Shown here: one piece after another, positions 24,454 through 33,004 of the stretch
How the letters are laid out: each line of letters begins with the position of its first letter
Position numbering within the stretch: position 1 is the first letter of the stretch
DNA from: Accumulibacter appositus
GTDB taxonomy: Bacteria; Pseudomonadota; Gammaproteobacteria; Burkholderiales; Rhodocyclaceae
Assembly (NCBI RefSeq): GCF_035440685.1
Contig: NZ_DAORMW010000029.1
Strand: one strand, 5' to 3'
Length of the DNA stretch: 64,000 bases
Program-made: the position numbers and the translations under genes
Notes under the pieces: model-generated
What the model saw: only the letters and a program-made list of their open reading frames with translations
Databases searched by the model: none
What the model was told of the DNA's origin: nothing

Positions 24454-25930
24454 CTACCTGAATCTCGCCGAGCTGCTCGATGGTCCGCGCGCTGCGCTCT
24501 TGCGGCGCCGCCTGCGGGCGCGCTTGCCCGGCGCGGCGGCGCGGGGTTTGCTCAGCGTCACCGTGGATCTCGGTCGCGGAGGCGACGAGTCATGGCTGAA
24601 CGTCGATCTGGCGCGCCCGCAGCTCAACTGGTGGGCGCGGCCGCGGGCGACTGGCAGCGATAGCGCCGCCTGCGCCGGCGCAGGCGGCGACACCCGCCTC
24701 GCCATCGGCTGCGCGATGAGTTTCTCGAGCGCCGGCCCGGCGCGCTTTTCTGCCTTGCAGGCTGCTTTTTCGGGTTTGGCGCCGGTCTGGGAGCACGACG
24801 ACTGGCAGGGCACCGGCTTCGTTCCGGCAGCGCATATTGGTTTCGCCTTCGATGAGAACGCCGGCGACGCAGCTGAAGACTTGCCGAACGCGCGTCTGCT
24901 GGTGCCTGCCATTCTGCTGGTCAATCGCGCCGGCTGCTGCACTGCCACCTTCAGCTGCGCGGTACGCGAAGGCGAGGGCGCTTTCGAACGCTGGCGTACC
25001 GCCTTGCGTGCCGCACAGCCGCGCGATCGTAGGCCGGGCGCTGCGGCGGTGAGCGGCGTCGTGCAGCGCCGCAGCGCAGCGCTGGCCGATCGGGCATTCC
25101 TGGCGCGGGCTCGTGCCGCGCTGGCCGAGATCGCCAGCGGCGGCCTCGATAAGCTGGTCCTGGCGCGCAGCATTCACTTTGACTGCGCCAGCCGGATTGC
25201 CGTGGCACCGGTGTTGGCCGCGCTTGCCGATCGCCATCCCGAATGCGCCATTTACGGCGTTGGTGAGCGCGAGCAGTGTTTCGTCGGCGCGACGCCCGAG
25301 CGTCTGGTCGCGCTGCGCCAAGGTGTTGTCGAGGCCGACGCGCTCGCCGGAACGGCCTGGCTCACCGTCGCACCGCCGGCTGGCAGCCTGCACTCGCTGG
25401 CCCTGCAGCACGACAAGAACACCCGCGAGCAGCAGCTGGTGGTCGACGCCGTTCGTGCCGCCCTGGCGCCGCTGTGCGCCGCCTTGGCGTCGCCGACGGC
25501 AGCTGAAGTGCTGCAGTTGCGGGAGCTGCAGCACCTGCGTACGCGCGTACGCGGGCGCGTGCTGGCGGGGGTCGGGCTTTTCGATCTGATTGCTCGCTTG
25601 CATCCGACGCCCGCGGTGGGTGGTACACCCAGCAGCGCCGCGCGGCACTGGCTGCGCAGCCATGGCGACCGACGTGGCGCCTGGTACAGCGGTGGCATCG
25701 GCTGGATCGATCGTGACGGCGACGGCGAAGTGGTCGTTGCCCTGCGCTGCGCGCGCATTAAAGGCCGCCAAGCGGAGCTGTTCGCGGGCGCGGGTATCGT
25801 CGCCGGCTCGGATCCGGCGCAGGAACTCGCCGAAACCGAGGCCAAGCTGGCGGTGATCGCCGACGCCTTGCGGCAAGCACTCGGGCAGGGCAAAGGTAGT
25901 GCGCCTGGCCAGGCGAGCCGCAGCGCATGA
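24446..25930 (+). CDS. menF: Isochorismate synthase
   Basis: This 494-residue chorismate-binding enzyme has C-terminal catalytic motifs FVGATPERLV, the ALAGT loop, KNTREQQLVV, LHPTPAVGGTP, GAWYSGGIGW and FAGAGIVAGSDPAQELAETEAK, characteristic of menaquinone or siderophore isochorismate synthases. It converts chorismate to isochorismate, the substrate of MenD, whose ATG overlaps its stop codon (ATGA). That overlap favours the menaquinone pathway over a siderophore or salicylate role. Confidence 0.92.
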   Translation: MRDYLNLAELLDGPRAALLRRRLRARLPGAAARGLLSVTVDLGRGGDESWLNVDLARPQLNWWARPRATGSDSAACAGAGGDTRLAIGCAMSFSSAGPARFSALQAAFSGLAPVWEHDDWQGTGFVPAAHIGFAFDENAGDAAEDLPNARLLVPAILLVNRAGCCTATFSCAVREGEGAFERWRTALRAAQPRDRRPGAAAVSGVVQRRSAALADRAFLARARAALAEIASGGLDKLVLARSIHFDCASRIAVAPVLAALADRHPECAIYGVGEREQCFVGATPERLVALRQGVVEADALAGTAWLTVAPPAGSLHSLALQHDKNTREQQLVVDAVRAALAPLCAALASPTAAEVLQLRELQHLRTRVRGRVLAGVGLFDLIARLHPTPAVGGTPSSAARHWLRSHGDRRGAWYSGGIGWIDRDGDGEVVVALRCARIKGRQAELFAGAGIVAGSDPAQELAETEAKLAVIADALRQALGQGKGSAPGQASRSA

Positions 25931-27669
25931 CGGCCACCGATCCCGGCCTGCTCAACCTGCGCTGGTCGCAGACCCTGGTCGATGCCCTGGCCGGCGTCGG
26001 ACTGCGCGATGTATTCCTTTCGCCAGGGTCGCGTTCGAGCCCACTGGCGCTGGCTTTCATGCGCCAGCCGGCGGTCCGCTGCCAGGTCATCCTCGACGAG
26101 CGCAGCGCCGCCTTCTGTGCACTGGGCATGGCCAAGGCCACACGGCAAGCGGTGGCGCTGCTGTGTACCTCGGGTTCGGCGCCGGCGAACTGGTTTCCGG
26201 CGCTCATCGAAGCCGATCTCGGCGCCGTGCCCTTGCTGCTGCTGTCGGCCGACCGCCCGCCCGAGCTGCTCGGCTGGGGCGCCAACCAGACCATTGACCA
26301 GCAGCAGCTGTTCGGCAGGCACGTACGTTCCTTTTACGCGCCACCGCTGCCGGATGCCGACTTCTCGCCTGCCTACCTGCAGCGCCTGGCGGCGCGGGCG
26401 ATGGCCGATAGCCGCTGGCCGTTGCCGGGGCCGGTGCATCTGAATCTGGCTTTCCGCGAACCGCTGTTGCCGACCGGGGACCTGCTGGCGAGGCATGCGG
26501 GGACGACTTGCTCGTCAGCGGTCGGCGTCGCCGCACCGCTGCTGATGCCCACTCGGCAAGCGATTGCCGAGACGCTGGCCGAGATCAGTGCTCGTCCCGG
26601 GCTGATCGTCTGTGGTGGCGCCGATTATCCGCCGGGATTTGCCGACGCGCTGAGCGCGCTGGCTGCGCAGCTCGACTGCCCGATCCTCGCCGAACCGCTG
26701 TCGAACCTGCGCTTCGGTGCGCACGACCGCAGCCGGCTATGCGTGCGTTACGAGAGCTTCCTGCGCCAGCCATCGCCGCTCGCTGCGGCAAGGCCAGAAT
26801 GGCTGCTGCGCTGCGGCGCCTTCCCGGTCACCCGCACGCTGCAGGACTGGTTGCGCAGTGCGGCGCCAGCGGTGCAGGTGGTGATCAGCCCGGACAGCCG
26901 CTGGCCGGATCCGCTGCATGCCGCCAGCAGGCTGATTCAGGCCGATCCGCTGCAGGTCTGCCAGGCTTTGCTGGCGGGCGGCGGAAAGCCCGCGCCGGCG
27001 GGCTGGCGGGAGGCGTTTGCGCGGGCCGAAGCCGCTGCCGAGGGCGTGGCTAGAGCGGCGTTCGCAGCCATTGCCGACGCCGCTGCGCCGTCGGGCGTTC
27101 TCGAAGGCACGCTGATTCCGGCCTTGCTCGAACGCTTGCCGGCAGGACATCGCCTGTTCTGCGGCAATTCCCTGCTCATCCGCGACCTCGATGCCTTTTC
27201 CGGCAGTAGCGACAAGCCGCTGCGCTTCTTCGGCAATCGCGGCGCCAGCGGCATCGACGGCAATCTGTCGACCGCCCTGGGGATCGCCAGCTCGGGAGCG
27301 TGCGTGGCGCTGGTCGGCGACCTGACCGCACAGCACGACCTGAGCGCGCTGGCTGCCGCCGGCGGCCGCGACATCATCGTGGTGGTGCTCAACAACGGTG
27401 GCGGCGGCATCTTCGATTATCTGCCGGTCGCTGCTTTGCCAGAGTTCGAGCGCGCTTGGCTGACTCCGCAGACGGTCGATCTGGTCGCCGCTGCGCAAAG
27501 CCTTGGCGTGGCCGGCGAGCGTGTGCGCTCGCTGAGCGAGTTCATGGCCAGCCTCGAGCGGGCACTGCTGCGCGGTGGTCCGACGCTCATTGAAGTGCCC
27601 GTCGACCGCCAGGCGAGCATCGCCGGACGCCGCGAATTCTGGCGGCAAGTGGCCGCGGCGCTGGCTTAA
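25927..27669 (+). CDS. menD: 2-Succinyl-5-enolpyruvyl-6-hydroxy-3-cyclohexene-1-carboxylate synthase
   Basis: This 580-residue thiamine diphosphate enzyme has N-terminal motifs VFLSPGSRSSPLALA and ILDERSAAFCALG (with the TPP-activating Glu), CTSGSAPANW and GWGANQTIDQQ. The C-terminal TPP/metal-binding region reads GNRGASGIDGNLSTALGIA and VVVLNNGGGGIFDYLP. It condenses 2-oxoglutarate with isochorismate. It is the last gene of the menE-menF-menD set; menC, menB, menH and menA are not in the window. A repeat copy begins 2 bp after its stop. Confidence 0.95.
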   Translation: MTATDPGLLNLRWSQTLVDALAGVGLRDVFLSPGSRSSPLALAFMRQPAVRCQVILDERSAAFCALGMAKATRQAVALLCTSGSAPANWFPALIEADLGAVPLLLLSADRPPELLGWGANQTIDQQQLFGRHVRSFYAPPLPDADFSPAYLQRLAARAMADSRWPLPGPVHLNLAFREPLLPTGDLLARHAGTTCSSAVGVAAPLLMPTRQAIAETLAEISARPGLIVCGGADYPPGFADALSALAAQLDCPILAEPLSNLRFGAHDRSRLCVRYESFLRQPSPLAAARPEWLLRCGAFPVTRTLQDWLRSAAPAVQVVISPDSRWPDPLHAASRLIQADPLQVCQALLAGGGKPAPAGWREAFARAEAAAEGVARAAFAAIADAAAPSGVLEGTLIPALLERLPAGHRLFCGNSLLIRDLDAFSGSSDKPLRFFGNRGASGIDGNLSTALGIASSGACVALVGDLTAQHDLSALAAAGGRDIIVVVLNNGGGGIFDYLPVAALPEFERAWLTPQTVDLVAAAQSLGVAGERVRSLSEFMASLERALLRGGPTLIEVPVDRQASIAGRREFWRQVAAALA

Positions 27670-27670
27670 T

Positions 27671-27790
27671 GTGAAAGTCGCGTCTGCGACTCGCGAAACT
27701 CCCGTCTCCCCTCGCGGGAGAAGGGTCAGGGGAAGAGGGCAACGGTCATGACTTTCATGATCTGGGGTGTCTCCACCGTCATGACCGTTA
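27671..27790 (+). repeat. Dispersed three-hairpin repeat, copy 2 (short form)
   Basis: The order is the same as in copy 1: GTGAAAGTCGC hairpin, CTCCC/GGGAG hairpin and the AACGGTCATGAC... GTCATGACCGTTA hairpin. It begins 2 bp after the menD stop and ends 21 bp before the end of the convergent EAL-domain gene. Confidence 0.85.
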
Positions 27791-27810
27791 GCGCGCTTGC
27801 GCGGCGAAGC

Positions 27811-29988
27811 TCAGAGCGTCGTTTCGGCCCGGTCTGCTGCCGATGCAGGCGTTTGCCGGCCCTCGAAACGGCCGCCTGCGGCAAGCACCGCTTCGAAGCG
27901 CTCGAGCGCTAGCGGTCGCGAGAAAAGGAAACCCTGCTGGATGGCGCAGCCGTGGGCAAGCAGGAAATCAGCCTGTTCCCTGGTTTCGATACCTTCGGCA
28001 ACGACGCGCATGCCGAACTGCCTGCCGAGCTCGATGATCGACAAGGCGATGGCGGCGTCCTTGCCGCCGCGGGCGACGTTGGTGACGAAGGCGCGGTCGA
28101 TCTTCAACTCATCGATCGGAAAGCGCTGCAGATAACTCAGGGACGAATAGCCGGTTCCGAAATCGTCGAGCGACAGGCTGAAGCCTCGATCGCGCAAGTT
28201 GTGCAGGCGCACGATGGTGCGTTCGGCGTCTACCATTAGGAGCGACTCGGTCAGTTCAAGGACCACTTGCTGCGGCGAAACGCCGGTGCGGTGCACTGCG
28301 TCGGCGAGCTTCTCGGCGATGTCGTCCTGCAGGAAACTGGGGCTGGCCAGGTTGACCGAGATGCGTACCGGGTCGAGCCCGGCAGCGGACCACCGCTTCA
28401 GATGCCGTGCGGCCGCGGCAAGCACCCAGTCGCCGAGGGCAACGATCAGCCCGCATTCCTCGGCCAGGGCAATGAACTGACCCGGCGCCAGCAGGCCGAG
28501 GCGTGGATGCTGCCAGCGCACCAGTGCCTCGGCGCCGCTCATGCGACCACTGCCGGCGTCGACCTTCGGCTGGAAGTGCAGGCGTAGCTCGCCGTTGCCA
28601 ATGGCGTGACGCAGCTCGTTTTCCATTTGCAGCTTGGCGCTGGCGGCGGTGTTCATGTCCTCGTCGAAGAAGCGGCAGTGCGCGGGACCGGCGCGCTTGG
28701 CCACATACAATGCCTGCTCGGCGTGGCGTCCCAGGGTCTCGACCGAGTCGGCGTCGCGCGGGAAGAGGGCGATGCCGATGCCGGCGGTAAGCACCAGTTC
28801 GCGGCCGTCGAACAGCAGTGGCCGGGAAATGGCTTCCAGCAGGCGCTCGGCGACCAGCGCGGCATGGTTGGCGAAACATACGTCGATCAGCAGGACGGTG
28901 AATGCATCGCCGTCGATGCGGGCCACCGTTTCGGCTGGGCGCATCGGCGGATGGAGCGCCAGCAGGTCGCTTGCCCGGACCGAGGATTTCAGGCGTTCGG
29001 CAATTTCGCAGAGGAGGCGATCGCCCGCAGTGTCGCCAAATGCATCGTTGATGCTCTTGAAGTGATCGAGATCGAGATGCAGGAGCGCGCAACTTCTCTG
29101 TGTGCGGCGCGCACGTGCCAGTTCGACCTTGACCAATTCGGTGAAGAACTGCCGGTTGGCCAGTCCGGTCAGGCCGTCGTGCATGGTCAGATGCTGGATG
29201 CGCCGTTTCGCCTGCATCCGCTCGCTGATGTCCTGGGTGACGCCTTCGATCCTGACGATCCGGCCAGCGGCATTGCGCACCGCCTGCGCCTGTTCGAGCA
29301 CTTCGATCAGCTTGCCATCCTGACTTTGCATCGCGTAGCTCAGCCGGTAGGCCGTGCCATCGCGCAGCAGCGCCTGCCTGGCGATGTCGACTGCCTCCTT
29401 GTCGGTGGCCTGCACGCGGCCCAGGAAGCGTTCCGGGGTGCCCGGCCCGGCCAGTTCGAGGTCGCCAAAAATACGTTGCAGTTCGTCCGAGCACGAAAAA
29501 CGCGCATCGCTCAGCGACCATTGCCAGTTCCCCATTCTCGCCTGCCGCTGGGCCTGCGCCAGGCTGGCCTGGCTGCGGGTTACCTCGGCAATGGCACGGC
29601 TGGTACGCAAGGCGTAGCGCACGCGGTGGCTTAATAGGGTCCAGTTGATCGGCTTGGTGACGAAGTCGGTGGCGCCGACGGCGTAGGCGCGCTCGATGGA
29701 GTCGCTGTCGTCGAGTCCGGTGAGCATGACGATCGGCAGCCACTTGTTGCGCGGGTCGCGGCGCAGCGTTGCGCAGACGGTGTAACCGTCGATGCCGGGC
29801 ATCATCACGTCGAGCAGGAGAAGGTCGAAGTCAAATTCATTCTCCTGGCAAGCGCGCAACCCGGCCTCGCCGCAGTCCGCTTCGCTGACTTCGAAACCGG
29901 CATGACGCAGCGACTCGGCCGCCAGCATGCGCAGCATCGCGTCGTCGTCGACCAGCAGCAAGCGGCCCACTTGTGGAGCGCTGTCCAT
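27811..29988 (-). CDS. Receiver - PAS - degenerate GGDEF - EAL protein (probable c-di-GMP phosphodiesterase)
   Basis: The protein has 725 residues. The N-terminal receiver is intact (VDDD, LLLLDVMMPGIDGY, FVTKPI). A PAS-like segment follows at about 150-260. The GGDEF domain has lost its signature (ARIDGDAF), so it should not make c-di-GMP. The EAL domain keeps GAEALVRW, ELTESLLM, DDFGTGYSS and DELKIDRAFV, so it should be a phosphodiesterase. Its ATG overlaps the stop of the hybrid kinase gene upstream by one base, making it the output protein of the receptor-YfiR-kinase operon; the kinase Hpt domain would phosphorylate its receiver (inference). Confidence 0.92.
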   Translation of the reverse strand: MDSAPQVGRLLLVDDDAMLRMLAAESLRHAGFEVSEADCGEAGLRACQENEFDFDLLLLDVMMPGIDGYTVCATLRRDPRNKWLPIVMLTGLDDSDSIERAYAVGATDFVTKPINWTLLSHRVRYALRTSRAIAEVTRSQASLAQAQRQARMGNWQWSLSDARFSCSDELQRIFGDLELAGPGTPERFLGRVQATDKEAVDIARQALLRDGTAYRLSYAMQSQDGKLIEVLEQAQAVRNAAGRIVRIEGVTQDISERMQAKRRIQHLTMHDGLTGLANRQFFTELVKVELARARRTQRSCALLHLDLDHFKSINDAFGDTAGDRLLCEIAERLKSSVRASDLLALHPPMRPAETVARIDGDAFTVLLIDVCFANHAALVAERLLEAISRPLLFDGRELVLTAGIGIALFPRDADSVETLGRHAEQALYVAKRAGPAHCRFFDEDMNTAASAKLQMENELRHAIGNGELRLHFQPKVDAGSGRMSGAEALVRWQHPRLGLLAPGQFIALAEECGLIVALGDWVLAAAARHLKRWSAAGLDPVRISVNLASPSFLQDDIAEKLADAVHRTGVSPQQVVLELTESLLMVDAERTIVRLHNLRDRGFSLSLDDFGTGYSSLSYLQRFPIDELKIDRAFVTNVARGGKDAAIALSIIELGRQFGMRVVAEGIETREQADFLLAHGCAIQQGFLFSRPLALERFEAVLAAGGRFEGRQTPASAADRAETTL

Positions 29989-32417
29989 CAGGTGCTCTCT
30001 ATCGCGGTCGCCTTCGGCTCCGCCTTGGTGATGCGATATTGTGCCAGACTGCCGGCGAATTCGTCATAGGCGCGAGTGAGTCTGGACGGCCAGTCGCTGG
30101 CCGGCGAGTCGCCGTGGCGCAACAGCATTTCCAGCTGCCTGGCCTGTTCGGAGAGCGCCAGCGCGCCAACCGTTGCGCTCGACGACTTGAGGGTATGCGC
30201 GGAGCGCTGCAAGGTGGTCGCGTCGCCACTCGCGCTCGCCTCTGCGATGGCCGCCAGAATCTGGATGGCGTTGTCGCTGAACATATCGAGAAGACGGTCA
30301 GCGAAGGCTCGGTTGCTGCCGTCGGCGACCATCGGCAGTGCCTGCACGACACTCGGGTCGAAAGCCGGCGGCCGGTTCGGCCGAGCCTCGCTGACCACCT
30401 CGCCACGGGCGCTGGTTTCGCTCGCTGCCGCTTGAGCATAGTCGTCAGCTGCCGCCGTTGCCGCCCGCGCTGGCGGCAGGTGACGTTCCAGCGCCGCGGT
30501 GAGTTGCGCGCGGTTGATCGGTTTCGCCAGGTAATCGTTCATGCCGGCGGCCAGGCATTGTTCGCGGTCACCGGCCAGTGCGTTGGCGGTGAGGGCGATG
30601 ATCGGGCAGCTGGCACGCCCTGCCTGGCGTTCTTCGGCGCGAATCTGGCGCGTGGCTTCGAAGCCGTCCATGATCGGCATCTGGCAATCCATCAGGATCA
30701 GGTCGTAGCCGCCGCTGCGCGCCGCGGCCACCGCTTGCGCGCCGTCGTGAGCACGGTCCACCCGGCATCCGAGGGTACCGAGGATGGCACTGGCGATGGT
30801 GCTATTGATCTCATTGTCTTCAACCAGCAGCAGATGCCCGGTGAGCCTGTGTGCCGGCTGCGCAAGCGATGCTGCCTGCGGCAGTGCTTGCGCATGCCGC
30901 TCGACGCGCTGCCGGAACCAGAAGGTCGAGCCGCGTCCCGGCTCGCTTTCGAAACCGACCTCGCCGTCCATGCGCTGGGCCAGTTCGCGAATGATCACCA
31001 GGCCGAGACCGGTGCCGCCAAACTTGCGCGTGGTCGAATTGTCCGCCTGCGAGAAAGGCGCGAACAGCTTGTCGCGATTTTCCGGCGAGATACCGACGCC
31101 GGTGTCGATGACCGCATAGCACAGGGCGCAGTCCCCGGCGGGTAGCAATCCCGTCGCGGGCCGGCCAGGGTCTGCGCATTCGCAAGTCAAGGAGACCGCA
31201 ATCGAGCCACGCTCCGTGAACTTCACGGCGTTGCTCAGCAGATTGCTGAGGATCTGCTTGATCCGGTAGGGGTCGCCGCGAACTGCCGCGGGTACATCCG
31301 GGCCAATCACGACACTGAGCAGCACGCCCTTGGCCGAGGCCATTTCGCGAAACGCCTGCACGACCTCGTCGACGAGTTGCTCTGGACTGAAGGCCAAGTG
31401 CTCGATTTCCAGGCGGCCGGACTCGATCTTCGACAGATCCAGCACGTTGTTCAGCAGGTGCAGCAGCGACTCTGCCGAGACGCGCAGGGTCTCGGTGTAG
31501 CTTCGTTGCTGCGGCGAAAGCCGCGTCTCGATCAGCAGGTCGGCCATGCCGATGACGCCGTTCATCGGCGTTCGGATCTCGTGGCTCATGTTGGCCAGAA
31601 AGCGCGATTTCGCGACGTTGGCGCTCTCTGCCTGGTCCTTGGCTAGCTGCAGTTGCGAGGTGCGCTGCTCGACCTGCTCTTCGAGCGTAGCTCGATACTC
31701 GGCAAGCTCCTGGTCACGCAGCTGGATTTCGCTGAGCATGACGTTGAAGCCGGCGATCAGGTCGCCGATTTCGTCGTGCTGGTCGATCGCCACCCGCTGC
31801 GCATAGTCCTTGTCGGTGGCCACCAGGCGCATCCCTTGCCTGAGCGCCAGAATCGGCATCGAAACCGAACGTTGCAGGCGCGCTGCGAGCAGCAGGGCGA
31901 GGCCAAAGGCGATCAGGGCACCGGCCAGGACGACCAGCATGCGCTCGGTGATGTCCTGCCACATTGGCGCGAGATCCGATTCAATGCTCAGCGTGGCGAT
32001 GACTTCCTTGCCCTGGCGAATCGGGTACTCGATCTTCAGCGAGTTGTCCCAGTAAGCACCGGCGACGATCGCGGCGTCGGCGCCGGGGTGCGTCGCGACC
32101 ACCGGCGTCTGCTCGGCAGGATAGTGCGCGAAGAGCGTGCCGTCGCGCAGGGTGATCGAACCGCCGATGACCTCGGGACGGGCGCGCAGGCCGGCCAATG
32201 TTTCGCTGGCTGCGGCCGTATCGGCGAAGGCGATCGCTGCGGTGCTGCTCGCGGCCAGGATCTCGGCCATGCCATTGAGCTTGGCGAGTTCGGCCTCGCG
32301 ATTGTCGTCGATCTCGGACGCAGCAAAAAGCAGGGTGCTGATCAGCAGTCCGGCGCCGACGGTCAGGCCGATGATCAGCATCATCTTGTTCTTCAGCGGC
32401 AGATCGCGGAAATGCAT
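29988..32417 (-). CDS. Membrane hybrid histidine kinase (HAMP - HisKA - HATPase - REC - Hpt)
   Basis: The protein has 809 residues: membrane helix 1 (about 11-32), a short periplasmic sensor (33-155), helix 2 (about 159-180), HAMP, a coiled coil, HisKA with H279 (FLANMSHEIRTPMNG), an ATPase domain (GTGLGLVIIREL), a receiver (VEDNEIN, YDLILMDCQMPIMDG) and a C-terminal Hpt domain (SAHTLKSSSATVGA). The ATG at 32417 lies 2 bp after the YfiR-like stop, with GGGGAAG just before it; earlier in-frame codons lie inside that gene. The periplasmic part could read out the YfiR-like protein. Confidence 0.93.
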   Translation of the reverse strand: MHFRDLPLKNKMMLIIGLTVGAGLLISTLLFAASEIDDNREAELAKLNGMAEILAASSTAAIAFADTAAASETLAGLRARPEVIGGSITLRDGTLFAHYPAEQTPVVATHPGADAAIVAGAYWDNSLKIEYPIRQGKEVIATLSIESDLAPMWQDITERMLVVLAGALIAFGLALLLAARLQRSVSMPILALRQGMRLVATDKDYAQRVAIDQHDEIGDLIAGFNVMLSEIQLRDQELAEYRATLEEQVEQRTSQLQLAKDQAESANVAKSRFLANMSHEIRTPMNGVIGMADLLIETRLSPQQRSYTETLRVSAESLLHLLNNVLDLSKIESGRLEIEHLAFSPEQLVDEVVQAFREMASAKGVLLSVVIGPDVPAAVRGDPYRIKQILSNLLSNAVKFTERGSIAVSLTCECADPGRPATGLLPAGDCALCYAVIDTGVGISPENRDKLFAPFSQADNSTTRKFGGTGLGLVIIRELAQRMDGEVGFESEPGRGSTFWFRQRVERHAQALPQAASLAQPAHRLTGHLLLVEDNEINSTIASAILGTLGCRVDRAHDGAQAVAAARSGGYDLILMDCQMPIMDGFEATRQIRAEERQAGRASCPIIALTANALAGDREQCLAAGMNDYLAKPINRAQLTAALERHLPPARAATAAADDYAQAAASETSARGEVVSEARPNRPPAFDPSVVQALPMVADGSNRAFADRLLDMFSDNAIQILAAIAEASASGDATTLQRSAHTLKSSSATVGALALSEQARQLEMLLRHGDSPASDWPSRLTRAYDEFAGSLAQYRITKAEPKATAIEST

Positions 32418-32418
32418 G

Positions 32419-32979
32419 TCAGTTCTTCCCCTTGAAGTCGGCCAGGTTGCGCGCGAGTTTGAGCAGGTTGGAGCTGGCCCTGAGCTGTGCCTGCTCGAGT
32501 GCCTGGCGATTGACTTCGAACTGCAGCCGTTGATCGGCGCGCACCAGGCCGATGGCACCACCGACATCGATAAAAGCCTCGGCGTCGCTGACGGTCAGTA
32601 TCGGCTGTGCGGCGACCGCGCGCAGCAGTTGGCTGATGCGACGCTCTTCCGAATCGGCGATGAAGAGGACCTGACAGGGACGCGCGTCGTCGATACCCAG
32701 CAATTGCCGCACGGAAATCGGGCGCCCCTGCACCTGCCTGCCTGCGTGGGCTTCCAGCGCGTTGCCGACCGCGCTGCGGCCGAGGGCGCAGATCAGCAGC
32801 GGTGCCGTGCCGTTCGCGAAAACGCGCTCCGGCCATTCGATGTAGCGCGCGAAATTGATCACGAATGCGGCCTTGGCCTGAGATTCGGTGAGCGAGCTCT
32901 GAGCGAGGGTGCTGCTCGTCGCCACGACGGCGGCGATGGCCAACAGCGCGGCCAGCCAGCGGGGGGGCGGAGAGTTCAA
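32419..32979 (-). CDS. YfiR-like periplasmic protein (DUF4154)
   Basis: The protein has 186 residues with a signal peptide (about 1-27). The mature part begins QAKAAFVINFARYIEWPE, typical of YfiR/DUF4154, and contains Cys64 and Cys102. In Pseudomonas, YfiR represses the membrane diguanylate cyclase YfiN from the periplasm. Here the downstream membrane protein is a hybrid histidine kinase, so YfiR may act as its periplasmic regulator (inference). It lies 25 bp downstream of the TonB-dependent receptor gene. Confidence 0.88.
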   Translation of the reverse strand: MNSPPPRWLAALLAIAAVVATSSTLAQSSLTESQAKAAFVINFARYIEWPERVFANGTAPLLICALGRSAVGNALEAHAGRQVQGRPISVRQLLGIDDARPCQVLFIADSEERRISQLLRAVAAQPILTVSDAEAFIDVGGAIGLVRADQRLQFEVNRQALEQAQLRASSNLLKLARNLADFKGKN

Positions 32980-33004
32980 GCGCTTGGCTCCAGGGGTGGC
33001 CAGC

